Source: Craterostigma plantagineum
Taxonomy: Eukaryota; Streptophyta; Magnoliopsida; Lamiales; Linderniaceae
Assembly (NCBI GenBank): GCA_027422505.1
Contig: JAPQWV010000492.1
Location: forward strand, 124,001 to 188,000
DNA: 64,000 nucleotides
Direction: 5' to 3'
The position numbers and the translations under genes were made by a program. A model generated the notes under the pieces. The model worked only from the letters and a program-made list of their open reading frames with translations. It had not been told where the DNA came from and made no database searches. The stretch's first letter is position 1, and each line of letters opens with the position of its first letter. Shown here piece after piece: positions 53,189 through 64,000 of the stretch.

Positions 53189-54785
53189 TGAATCTTATGC
53201 TTGTCAGATGAGCTCCACCAGAACCTTGTTATCATTTTCTGTATATCCCGTATTAGTGACGACGGCAATCGAAAGACACTCATCGCATACGTTGGTATTG
53301 CTTGTAGGACAGCTTTGATGAGGATCTCTCGGCCAGCTTGCGATAGCATCTTTTCCGACCACCCTCGCACCCGCTTCCAGACCCTATCCCTTATGTATGT
53401 GAATACCTCCTTCTTGTTCCTCCCCATGACAGACGGTAGGCCTAGGTACAAGTCATGTCGAGCATCCCGGTTGATGCCCAAAGTGGTACAACAAAGTGAT
53501 CGAGTCTGCTCGTTGACATTCGGGGAGAAGGCCGCCGATGATTTGAGAAAGTTTACCGTTTGACCCGACGCGCGTTCATAGACTCCAAGGATGTCCTGTA
53601 TCACTCGCATGCAGTCAATACTTGCACGTGTAAATATTAAAGTATCGTCCGCAAAAAGGAGATGCGATATTGAAGGAGCTCCTCGACACACCGCTATTCC
53701 TTGTAGCCCTCTAGTAGTTTCTCCCTCCGTAATTAAACTGCTAAAAGCTTCAGCACAGAAAAGAAAAAGATATGGAGATAACGGGTCTCCTTGACGCAGT
53801 CCTCTTTCGGGGGATATGCGACCAAAGCATCCTCCGTTAAGCACAAAAGAATAATCTACCGAAGAGATACACATCATTATTAATTTGATAAAGGAAGCAT
53901 GAAAACCCAATTTACACAATACCATCTCCAGAAATGGCCATTCCACCCTATCGTAAGCTTTACTCATGTCCAATTTAAGAGAACATAATCCCTCTCGCCC
54001 TGTCTTTCTCTGTTTCATCGCATGGTTAGTTTCGAAAGCAATAAGAATATTATCTGTAATTAACCGATGCGGAATAAAAGCAGATTGGGTAGGAGATATA
54101 ATTTGGTCCATGAATTGTTTGAGTCTATTTGTTATGCATTTGGAAGCGATACGATAAACAACGTTACATAAGCTAATAGGCCGGAAATGGGTAAGGTTCT
54201 CAGGATTTTCACACTTAGGAATAAGGACAATGTGTGTCGCATGGAAAGCCGGAAAATCAGTGCCTTTATTAAGAAAATCGAGAATTAGGTTAGATGTTTC
54301 CTCACCAACAATGTCCCAATAATTTTGAAAAAATATTGGTGAGAATCCATCGGGCCCGGGGGATTTATATGGAAACATACCGGAAAGAGCCATCTGAACG
54401 TCTTCTTTTGTGTACTGTTGAAGGAGCGCCTCATTCATAGTACTCGAAACGCGTGGCTCGACCGCCCGAATAGCTATATCGATCTCAGATGCCGACGGTT
54501 TTTGGGAGCTAAACATCTTTCGAAAGTGGTCAGTGATTGCGCTTTCTATCTCAGTACGACTTTCGCACCAAGCACCCGACTCATCACGAATTCGCCTAAT
54601 CTGATTCGTCTTCTTTCTCGTTGATGCAAAACGGTGGAAATACCCAGTGTTCTGTCTCCATTCCGTAACCATTCGCACTTACTTCTTTGTCGCCAGTGAA
54701 GTTCCTCTTGACTAAGAATTTTATTCAGTTCAGCTCGTAGCGAGGATTCGCGCTCCCTTGTGCAGTTGGTAATTGGAAGTTTCAT
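53125..54785 (-). pseudogene. LINE ORF2: reverse transcriptase
   Basis: The 517-residue frame 53125-54678 holds the full RT domain: YKSPGPDGFSPIFFQNYW, HFRPISLCNVVYRIASK, AFIPHRLITDNILIAFE, LKLDMSKAYDRVEWPFLE, RQGDPLSPYLFLFCAEAF and catalytic HLLFADDTLIF. The preceding 54546-54785 (LHWRQRSKCEWLRNGDR) is the usual segment upstream of RT, out of frame by a small indel. LINE RT copies the RNA at the nicked target. Confidence 0.87.
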
Positions 54786-54878
54786 AATCTGAAAGAGTTC
54801 TTTCTCAATATTCTGTTTTTCGCCCGCTTCTCTCTATGTTTGGTTTGGCTCCAATCGGTTAGCCGAGATTGACTATTT

Positions 54879-55212
54879 TCAGAAGCGCCCAAGCTTTCCT
54901 GGTTCATTCGTGCATGACCCGTGTTGCCAGCTTTCTCCTATGATTGTCTCACAGTCCTCATTGAGCATCCACTTGGCTTCAAATCTGAACCTACTTATAC
55001 CTGATGTGCTTCGAGCATGGGGTGGGTTCAAGTTGACCACCAAGGCGCTGTGATCTGATGAAAAGGTAGGGACATGACGGATAGTAGCACTAGGAAACAT
55101 CTCGATCCATGCCGATGAAGCGCACGCAGGCTCCTGTCCAGGTGTTCAGTAAATAGTATGCGGGGCTGAGCTCTATTCCGACCATGTAAAACAGCGCCCC
55201 GTGAATCCCAAG
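54879..55212 (-). pseudogene. LINE ORF2: endonuclease C-terminal piece, cut off
   Basis: 54879-55100 reads ATIRHVPTFSSDHSALVVNL, with the SDHSAL motif at the end of the LINE endonuclease. Upstream to 55212 the remnant (CFTWSE, LDRSLRA in shifting frames) resembles the same domain and then ends abruptly where the duplicated block starts. Confidence 0.7.
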
Positions 55213-55503
55213 TTTACCACACAAATAATCAAGAAATCAATGCAAATGGTGTGGGGTGCTTGAGAGAATAAGAATGGAGGCTCAAAACATTATCTCTCTA
55301 GAATAAAACACACACACAAGCCCCCTAACTATGTGTTATGATTTTAGTATTTATACCACATGTTGGTATTAATACTTAGGTCCTTGTAGCCCATTACAAG
55401 AATAAAATCACTGGGCTCTAAAATATTAAAGCCCAGTTCACTTAAATTAATTACAAGATTACGATGACCTAATTTAATTGTACACAATAAAATAATCCTA
55501 GCA
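55213..55503 (-). repeat. Partial 3' LTR (second copy)
   Basis: Lacks the first 41 bases of the LTR at 2496; ends in the same CCTAGCA. Confidence 0.9.
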
Positions 55504-58251
55504 ATCTCCCCCTTTGTGGTCAATGTGCAATTTGGCGCTTGCATCCTGGTCTTGTATAATCCTGAGTCCTCAAAGAACACGTATCAAAGGATATGTTTGC
55601 GAAGCGTGTGTGTGCGTGTTTCTTCCTCAATCTTCTCCTCCTTTATCTTGTCTTGTGACCTCTTCTTTAGCAGATCAAGCTCACCAAGTTCTGAACTTCT
55701 GTTCTTGAAGCTGCTTGCCGGATCGTCTCTTTGTATTCGATCTCTCCTTCAATAGTTACAACTCCCCCTACATTGGTCAACCTTTACTTGGAATTGGGGA
55801 GTTCTCTTAAATTTTGAGAGGCGTGCGTCTCTTCTTGTGTTCCAACTCCCTTCGATAGTCACGGCTCCCCCTACATTTGAACCTTGTGTTGGGATTGGGG
55901 AGTTCTCTTTAAATGGGGAGAGCTGTACACGAGGCGGCAACTTTGATCTTTGAAGTCTTTGGTGTTTGCTTGATTATCTGATAGCGCTTGACATTCAGCA
56001 TTTTCTGACCTATCTTGCACACTCGCCGCAGTACTGCTCCCATTTTGCTTTAGTGCTACTCCCTCTTATGATGATCGACTTGGGGAGATCGTCATGGCGA
56101 TGGATCAAAATGGGGCATTGTCTTTTGCAAGAAGATCGCTTCATCAGGACAAGAAGTGGAGTTGATTGGTACTCACGGAACTCTTCTTCTCGGCGCCAGA
56201 TTCGTCTTCGGCGAAGGAAGTTGTCTGGTTCGGCCTCGAGGAGCTTGTATGGCTCCTGAAAAAGATATGCGTGGGGTGTCTTTTGACATGTGCTAAAGCT
56301 CCTTCCGAATGTGACATTGGTGGTTCCAGTGGATTTCAGCTTCATCGTGGTAAGCGCGGCGGATTTGATGGTGAGCGTGGGTTGTGTTTCTAAAATGTGC
56401 AAGGCTTCTTCGAATCTGACGTTTTAAGTGCAGTGGGCCCGGCTTCATAGTGGTTTGCTCTCGTGGAAATGGTGGGTGGTCCGACCTGTTTGTTTATACT
56501 TATCCCCTTCTCCCCACATGCGATTCGTGTTAACGAGATCGGCATGCTTGTATAGGAGTCCAAGATGGACACAAACGACAGGTCGGTGTGGGTAATAACC
56601 AGACAGAGCCACTAAGGCAATCCGTCAACACGAGTTCAGAGTTAAACTCTGAGATGCGGCCTGTGAGGACAGGGCTTAGAACCGGAGCCACATAGGCTTC
56701 CGTTAACATCGTCTAGGAGCGTAGCTCGCAGGCGATGGCCTGATGCCGTTGTTGTTTGATGTTGCAACGGTAGGACTTCCTTCCAATCTTGGATCACATC
56801 TACGAGACGTGTCTATGGAAGTTCTGATCTGGTCACGAAGTCCAGAAGATAAAGTGTATCTGTCCTAAAAATATAAAACATTTATGTATGTGAGGACACC
56901 TAGACTCGATGTGTTCAAGAGAGTTCAGTGGTGTGGGGCTAACTACCACTTAATTCAATATCTCCCGCTTCCAAGTGAAACGATGATAGATTATGCGGCT
57001 CCCCGTGATTTTATAAATCATCGGTCTATTGGGAAATCGATGATGGGTAAGGCTCGGTGTGCATGCGCCGTTGGACCAAATGAGGCGACTTCTCTACCCC
57101 GGAGCTGATAAAATCAGCTCTTGCACCTATATGGGATGGCCGAATGTTTTGTGAGTTGAGGGATATATGAAACGTCTGCTCTTCGGTCTTGTCAACAATT
57201 GCCAAATGGGAATGTGGCTTATGGACATGAAATCTTCACTAACACTCGGCTACGTTCCGGGTTAGGTTCAGTTTGGTCTGACTGAACCATGGGAACTTAG
57301 GATCCATGCGTCCGTCAATTTTGGTGAGTGCTGCTTCATCAGCAAGTCGGAGCAGGGCGGTTGAGATCATCTTCGTGTTTGTGTATGGATGTCACCCTTT
57401 TGTAATTCTCGAACTCTTGAGGTCGAGTTTCTAAGTGAAGTCCATCTTGGGAGGTGGAAGCGTCTGAGAGGGTTTTTCTTTCTTATTCCCTTTATTTTGC
57501 TTTTCCCTTTCCTTCTTTTTTTTTCTTTTCCCTTTTTTCTATGTATACATATATATATATATATAATAGATATATATATCTATATATTATCGTAATAGTA
57601 GTAGATACTAGGTATATGTATACGTATATGTATATGGGTTAAATGAATTTTCTCCCCCTCAAATCGTGCACCTAAGGTGTACTCCCCCTAAAATGTACTC
57701 TCCCCTCGTAAATATGGAGTTATATTCCCCCTCAAATATGCACTCTTAAACATGTAAGTTCTCTCCCATTAAATAAGCGTGAACGTATTTATTTATTTTC
57801 AGAGAAGATGCAAACTGAAGAATTACTGTTCTTTAAAAATGCATTAGAATGTACGTTTTTCGCTATTTAACGACTAAAATAGGTATTTTAATGTTTCAGC
57901 TTATATGCATATGTGAATGTTTAAGCTTTTTTATATTTTAAATATGTATGCATAATGAAATGTACCTCTGAGAGGGTATTAGACATTTCAGTTCATATGC
58001 ATGCTAAATTTAACATTTAAAGTTCTTCTGAATCATGCATGTATATAATGTACCCTATTGTTTTCAAAGTAGGTATATTGTCTTCTCAGCTCAAGATGCA
58101 TGCCAAATTTCTTATGGGATGCATATAAAATTTACCTACGTAGTTGCTCTCATCGCTTACCAGTCGTGTATGTGGAGCAACCCAAGATACCATACGTTGG
58201 GATGTTTGGCTGCCCTCGTCGCATACCAGTCATGAGTGTGGAGCAGCTCTC

Positions 58252-58858
58252 TTAGTACCTACCCATGCTGGGATCTGCAAAAACTTTATCGGGACTTTGG
58301 TACCCATTTTTGGATGGGTCCTCCCTTGTTAGCAGAAAACATTTAAGCACATTTGGTTCAGATATTGATTCTAAATCATCCTTTAAAGTCCTATTCAATT
58401 TGATTTGTGATTTAGGAATCCAGGTTTGGTGAACCTTAGAGGGAAATGACAATTCAGAACCGGTGAATGTGTGCCTAGGTGTAGAAGACCTAAAGATTTT
58501 CTCCCTAGCCAGTCGCATAAGATGCTCTATGGAGTGAATCTGGACTGGGTATTTCAAGTAGGTATATGAGCTTATGGCGCTATATGCGTCATTGGAAGAT
58601 GAGTCGTATTGCCTACGAGAGTTCACATCATTCACTATATATGATGATTGTGCGGGATTTGAGAAGTTCCTTTGCTCAAGGTTGGAACTTCTTCTTTGCA
58701 CGCTTCCCTTTTGATAGGAATGGGAGAGGAAAAACTTGAACATTTTCAACTTCAATTTTCGAAGATAAAATTGATTTTCCTTGCTCCTTCCTAAGTTTAA
58801 TTTGTTTCTTAGCTAATTTTAAAGCTCTACTTTTACTTAACGTTTCAGCTTCAGTCAA
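58252..58858 (-). pseudogene. Copia gag-derived WVPK fragment (second copy)
   Basis: Equivalent to 5619-6194 but split into two frames (58676-58858 and 58252-58755) by one-base losses, and the WVPK ending is shifted. Confidence 0.55.
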
Positions 58859-59204
58859 TATTGACTTAGAATGATTAGTAAAAGCCTTCTCAGTTTTAGG
58901 AACAAGGATGCTTTTTAGTTTTTGTTTTCTTTACCTGTTTTGAGCAAGATGTATTATTTCACAAATCATTTGAAACAGATAAAGACGGGGAATTTTTTAG
59001 ATATAAAATCTCCTTTAAAAGCTTTTCCTTTTCAGCGCCAAAATTATCCTTTCAGAGTCCAAAGTATCTTGTAAATCTTTCAATTTACAAAGAGTATCTG
59101 GAGTATCACATATAGTAGGTTTTTTGATCATGTAAAATATTTTCACCGATAGAAATTAAGTTAGAATGAGGGTTTTGTCTGTTGGACCTAAATTTGAAGT
59201 ATCA

Positions 59205-59489
59205 GTCTCTAACGGTTTAATCGTAGAGTAAAGCATACGATGTTCCTCTAAGATAGTCTCATATTTTGATGAGACTTCATGTCGCTCAGCTTCGCAAGAA
59301 CGTAAACTATTACTCATCTCGCAGACCCTTTTTCACTATCTTCTAACCTAGTTTCTAAGCTAATGATCTTGGACTTTGCAATGGTCAAATCTTCATTAGC
59401 ATAGGCTAGGCTTTCTTGTTGCTTAAGCAACACGGAGTAATTATTAGCAAGTCTTGCTTCTAATTCCTCAATTTTCCTAGCTTGAGCAT
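59205..59489 (-). pseudogene. Coiled-coil gag-like frame (second copy)
   Basis: Equivalent to 6547-6831. The frame is broken by a lost T in the CCCTTTTTTCAC run and an extra T near 59244. Confidence 0.6.
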
Positions 59490-59964
59490 CCATTTTAATT
59501 AATATAATATTATTAATGAATTATTTTTTTTGTTTAAAAATTGGCTTTTTAGACGTTCTGTTTCGAAAAGTTTGGTTTACTTGAGAAGTATCGTGAAGTA
59601 TCGAGGAAGGTCAGTGTCGAAAATTTTTAGTGTACCCCTAAAAATTTTGAGATAATTTCGAAACCTTCGTGAAAATGACCAAGACTTTTTCTATAATTTG
59701 CCAGTAATTTCCTAAGTTGATTGTTGGATATAACTGACCGTTGACACGTTTTGTGGATTTGTTTTTTTTTATTATGTAAAAGAATTTTTCCCTTTTTTTT
59801 TTTGTTCCGCGGGGGTAAAAAAAATTTGGTGATCAAGAAAGATTGATTACCAAGATTGCAATCGGGCAATTGTTTGAGTGGGTGAGTTTGCTTTGCTTTG
59901 CTTTTTGACTGAAAATGAATTTTGAACAACTGAATTTGGGGTGAATTTGCAATCGGTCGAATGT

Positions 59965-60490
59965 TAAAATTTCTAGCTACAGCGATTTGCTACTGTGAAC
60001 TTTAACAATCGGGCAAATGGTTAAAGTTTGCTAAGTAATCTGGCAAAATTGCAAGTGAATTTGCTACAGTATCGTGCGAATTGCTACAGTGAATCATACG
60101 AATTGCTACAGTGAACTTTCAATTCGCCCGATATATTGAATTGCTACAGTGTTTCGGGCGCTACAGTGGAATGCTACAGTGTTTCGCGCGAAACAGCTAC
60201 AGTGAACTTGTTACATTGAATTTGCTACAGTGTTTCGGGCGGAACTGCTACAGTGAAATTTTAATTCACGCGATTAGATTGAATTGCTACAGTGTTTCGC
60301 GCGAAACTGCTACAGTGAATTTGCTACAGTGACCGGTCAAGTTTCATGTTTGACCAGTCAAAATTGATAACCAGTCAAATTTCAGGTGTTTACCAGTCCA
60401 GTTTCGGGTTTGACCAGTCAGTTTCGCCCGAAACTGAATAAAAACGCCCGAAACTGAATGAAGACGCCCGAAACTAAATAAAATGCCCAA
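59965..60490 (-). repeat. GCTACAGTG and CGCCCGAAACT leader repeats (second copy)
   Basis: The same repeat array as at 7290-7832, with the same order of units. Confidence 0.75.
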
Positions 60491-60733
60491 AATAAGGTAC
60501 TGTAGCAATCTAGACTGAAAACTACGACGAAAACATATCGATTTCTACAAAAACTCACCAAAAAAGTTGGATATCACTTCAAATCACTCGAAAACAACCT
60601 AATTACCTCTTGAGCTTACAAATCAGTAAAATCAACTCAGAAACTCAAGAAATAGCATAATTCGAACCCAAAAAAATACCCAAAAATTTCGGAAATCTCA
60701 CTCAAATCCGAACGTGTTTGCTCTGATACCACT

Positions 60734-61059
60734 TGTTGGTCCCTATACACCAAACAATCTAACCTAGGATGGATTTACCACACAAATAATCAAGAAATCA
60801 TTGCAAATGGTGTGGGTGCTTGAGAGAATAAGATGTAGGCTCAAAACATTATCTCTCTAGAATAAAAACACACACAAGCACATCTAACTATGTGTTAGGA
60901 TTTTAGTATTTATACCATATGTTGGTATATAATACTTGGGTCCTTGTAAGCCCATTACAAGAAAAAATCACTGGGCTCTAAACATTAAAGCCCAATTCAC
61001 TTAAATTAATTACAAGATTACGATGACCTAATTTAATTGAACACAATAATAATCCAACA
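60734..61059 (-). repeat. 5' LTR of the pol-less element (second copy)
   Basis: 326 bases, TGTTGG to CCAACA, followed by CCAGG at 61060-61064 as in the first copy. Confidence 0.9.
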
Positions 61060-61064
61060 CCAGG

Positions 61065-62192
61065 TTCGGATGAACTCGATTTGGAACGAAGTTTCGCTGA
61101 CCTTGGTAGTTTCCCATGTAATCGACTTGCTCTGTTGGAATAGTGGCTAGGCAGTGAGCTGCGTCGTGGCTTCCTCCGCATATAGTGCATGGTGGAGTAT
61201 ACATCGAATACGAATGAGAAGGCGCAATAGTTGTGGAAGTCCTAGGTGTAGCTTGCAATTGACAGCGTTAACGGCCGGCTTCATAGGCAAGAGCGCATTC
61301 ATCAAAGTTTGCATTTGTTGTTGGAGGGCGTCAAACTCGGCGTTGATTGCGGTAGTTTCAGCGACATCCTACATTCTTGGGTGTTTGCCTCTATTGCTAG
61401 AACTCCCACGCCGGAAGCTATTAGCGCTATAATCCTCGATCAAATTCCAGCCTTTCGTCGCGCTAAGATTACACAGACTTCCATTGCATGCTCCGTCTAA
61501 TAGTTGCACGGTGTGGTCGTTCAGTGACTCGTGGAACCGCTGAATTTGCTCGCTCTTTTCCTCATCCGTGTTGAGGAAATCGGTTCAAAAGCGCCTTGAA
61601 TCTAGTCCATACGTCATACAGATTTTCGCCCTCCTTTTGCTTGAACGCGGTAAGGTCCATTTTCAATTTGAGAGCTTTCGAGGGTGGAAAGAAATAGTTG
61701 ATGAAGGTGGCATGCATCTGGTCCCAAGTGGTAATAGATCTCTCGGGGAGCAGGTTGAACCACTCCTCGCATTGCCTCGTACAGAGAATGGAAATAGGTA
61801 GAGTCGAATGGTTTCCGGCTTACGCCTTGTACCCGTATTGCGTCTGTGACAGACAAGAAGTCTCGGATGTGGCGATAAGCGTCTTCCTCGATGAGTCCAT
61901 CGTATTGAGCTGTCGTCTGAAGCATTTGGAGCCAATGATGTTTGAGCTCGAAATTGTTCGGCTCCTGAGGAAGTACTATCGCCGAGCTAATCGTTCCTAC
62001 GGCATTGTTTCTCCACCGCTCTCTCATTGGAGGTTCTCTCGTTGCTAATGGCATCTCTTCGCGATTCTGCTCTGCCATTTCGGTCGTTACTTCGACTCGC
62101 CTAGCGTTTTCTCGTAGGTTGCTTCGAAAGGTTCTTTCAATCTCCGGGTCTCCTTCAACGATTGGTAATGAAGGATTCCTTCGGTCATGCAC
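61065..62192 (-). pseudogene. Athila gag (second copy)
   Basis: Equivalent to 8413-9538. The frame is lost near 61770 and 61820 through one-base deletions, so the 61614-62192 frame switches to a shifted C-terminal end. Confidence 0.85.
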
Positions 62193-62297
62193 CGAAGTAC
62201 ACGTACCTAGACCGAAAGATTTCCGATTAAGCGAAAATACTAATATTAAATAATAAATAGCTAGAATAATAAACTAAGGCTTTTCTAATATTGATAG

Positions 62298-62316
62298 TTC
62301 CCCGGAAACGGCGCCA
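62298..62316 (-). promoter_or_regulatory. Athila primer-binding site (second copy)
   Basis: TGGCGCCGTTTCCGGGGAA on the minus strand, identical to 9648-9666. Confidence 0.85.
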
Positions 62317-62321
62317 AAACT

Positions 62322-64000
62322 TGATCGAGCGAATCGAGTAATAAAAATAAAACGAATATCGACAAACTACCACGCTCAACAGGCAAGTGTACCTATCGAT
62401 AATAGTATAGAATGGTGAGTATTCGAGTATCGAATCCCAAGGGAACTAAATAATCAGAAAAACTTGAATTTAAATATCCTAGTAAAAAGGTTTTGATTGT
62501 TGTAAAACTGAAAATATAACTGAACAAAACTGATAAAAATGATGAGAATGAACGACGATAAGAAAGCGAAACGTATTTGAGACTTCGACTCCCCCTAGCT
62601 CGATCGATCTGCTGAAAACATATATCAAAGTTTTAGGTAAACGTTAGACGTGAGGATTACCAACACATGCGTATGAGTTCATATGACTGACGAAACTGCG
62701 CCTTATCACACGAGGCTCGTAAGCAACTAATCTACGTCTTAAATAGCCGGGCAAGCTTCCCTAACTACTTAATCAAGATTGCATTAAATCATTATTAATC
62801 CCTCTATTAGATTTGACTCTAATCCAGCGGGTTAGCTCAACCTATCTCTAGTGATGAGTTTATTCCGCTCGTTTACGAGTGTTCTAATCGTTCACCCCTC
62901 TCGAGCGCAGCGTACGATTCCCAATTAATCTATCTTACACACATAGACATGAATAAGATAAATAAGAATTTTCAATCACATAGACATAATCGCAATCATA
63001 TAAATTCATAAACGAGTCTTAACAATAGCATAACATTAATATACTTAAAACATACGATCGATCTTGCCAGGGTTCATCTCATCTCAAACACATAAGAAAT
63101 TAGCTACTCATTTTCTCAACTAAGAACATAATAAACATCAAAGAAAATATAGATCTTACCTGATTTTTGGCGTCGGTTCTTGTTCTTCGTTGAGGCGTTT
63201 ATCGAACACCTAGCATGCAAGCTAAGTGAATGAGTCTAGCTTGCTCTCTAGCATTTCTTTCTCTTCTCTAAGTGTGTGTGTGTTTTTTCTCCCAATGGTT
63301 CCTTCCTCTATTTAAAGCAAGTGGAGCTCAAAATCATGTGCATGCAAGTCTTCCTTGCTTTTACTCTTTCATATTGAGAAAGCTAGCTTTGCCCTCAATT
63401 TCTTCAACTTTAGCCTTCTTTATTGAGTTCTCATGAAATGGGGTGTTTCAATGTCGAAAATTAGGTCTAAAGCATGCCTCTTTCCTTGAATAATGGTTAA
63501 GTTTCGACCAAGAAGAGACAAGTTAGGTAGAAGTTGTTTTCATGTCTTTGACCTCAAACACGGCCTTGAACACGGCCATGTGAACTGATTTTCTATTCAA
63601 ATGTTGATATCGGCCAAGCTACACGGGCTCCAACATGGCCGTGTTGATTTCTAAGTTCAAATCAAAGCATTCGGATATTTAACATGGCCTCCAACATGGC
63701 TGTGTTTTGTTTCAGGGTGGCTTTTGAATCATCAACACGGCTTCAAACATGGCTGTGTGAATTCCAGAGCTGCTTTCGCATCTTCAACATGGCTTCGAAC
63801 ATGGCCGTGTTGACGCGCAGTAAAATAGCAGAAAATTAAGAAATTAATATCTCCCAATCTAGACCTCAAATTTAACCCCCTCTGGTCAGATTCAAGGTCA
63901 ACGAGTCTTCCATCTTTGGTTAAAATTTCAGTTCCATTGGACAACGTTTACCCCCTCATCTGTTAGGAATTTGAAACTGTCGCAAATCTGTCGTAAATGT
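62322..64000 (-). repeat. Athila 5' LTR (second copy), cut by window end
   Basis: Starts TGATCGAGCG as at 9673 and runs to the window edge, matching up to 11359. The palindrome array recurs at about 63555-63812. Confidence 0.9.

Larger units (their letters stand above)
51629..55212 (-). mobile_element. L1-type LINE, 5'-truncated and decayed
   Basis: ORF2 remnants in the order endonuclease C-terminal part, RT, zinc-binding domain, RNase H, poly(A). The 5' part (ORF1, most of the endonuclease) is missing: sequence identity with the duplicated retrotransposon block begins at 55213. Several frame breaks. Confidence 0.85.
55213..61059 (-). mobile_element. Second copy of the pol-less LTR element, truncated at the plus-strand left end
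   Basis: Corresponds to 2537-8407. Partial 3' LTR at 55213-55503, 5' LTR at 60734-61059, purine tract from 55504, primer site just left of 60734. It shares the LTR-specific variants of the first copy. Confidence 0.9.
55213..64000. repeat. Second direct copy of 2537-11359
   Basis: 8,788 bases matching 2537-11359 (8,823 bases) in the same orientation. It includes the pol-less element lacking its first 41 bases, the CCAGG junction with Athila gag, the primer site, and the Athila LTR up to the window end. Differences are mostly one-base losses in this copy (for example GCGGATTTG against GCGGAATTTG; CTCCTTCAATAG against CTCCCTTCAATAG), with few substitutions. Confidence 0.93.

Noticed and set aside
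1..64000. Biosynthetic gene cluster or defence gene cluster
   Set aside because: The three host genes are unrelated and separated by transposons; no NLR, P450 or terpene synthase motifs were seen.

Overview
This window is nuclear DNA of a flowering plant, most likely a eudicot. It carries spliced plant-type genes with AT-rich introns, plant LTR retrotransposon lineages (Athila and Tat of Ty3/gypsy, Copia), an L1-type LINE, a PIF/Harbinger transposon, hAT-type and Stowaway-type miniature elements, and long (TA)n runs. The species cannot be fixed from sequence alone. Transposable elements fill most of the window; only three host genes are visible.

Layout. 1-11463: an Athila element on the minus strand (pol at the left, gag, primer site, 5' LTR at the right), cut inside gag by a 5.9 kb LTR element without pol (2496-8407, target duplication CCAGG). 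The Athila itself sits in an older Copia gag remnant (11464-12060). 13317-14006: an intact single-exon OVATE family gene. 14597-16180: a short inverted-repeat element and a LINE fragment. 16608-21434: a nearly intact Copia element with almost identical LTRs (target duplication GAGCT). About 22093-26209: a two-gene PIF/Harbinger transposon. 27037-27893: a hAT-type non-autonomous element. 28334-28841: one Stowaway inside another. 29533-40752: a complete Tat-lineage gypsy element (target duplication ATACT) with a spliced antisense gene between its pol and 3' LTR. 41353-42883: an eight-exon HAD phosphatase (pyrimidine 5'-nucleotidase-like) gene broken by a 7-base insertion. 43456-43862: a second hAT-type element. 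46413-49217: a four-exon STP13-type hexose transporter with small indels. 51616-55212: a decayed LINE. 55213-64000: a second, direct copy of 2537-11359.

The host genes are unrelated to one another (growth regulator, phosphatase, sugar/proton symporter) and do not form a cluster. The transposons show a history: Copia gag remnant, then Athila, then the pol-less element; the duplicated block came last, because both copies share the whole nest and the LTR-specific differences inside it.

A caution for the reader. The right-hand copy is 35 bases shorter than the left and differs mainly by one-base losses, its left edge fuses a LINE endonuclease region to an LTR lacking its first 41 bases, and single-base gaps also break the transporter, Copia, Harbinger and Tat coding regions. 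Uncorrected long-read consensus error, and possibly a mis-joined haplotype or gap fill, is a serious alternative to biological decay and duplication. I found no CRISPR array, RNA gene or clearly new biological system. The most unusual items are the spliced antisense gene with its 50-base repeats in the Tat element, the repeat-rich leader of the pol-less element, and the probable transposon footprint in the phosphatase catalytic motif.
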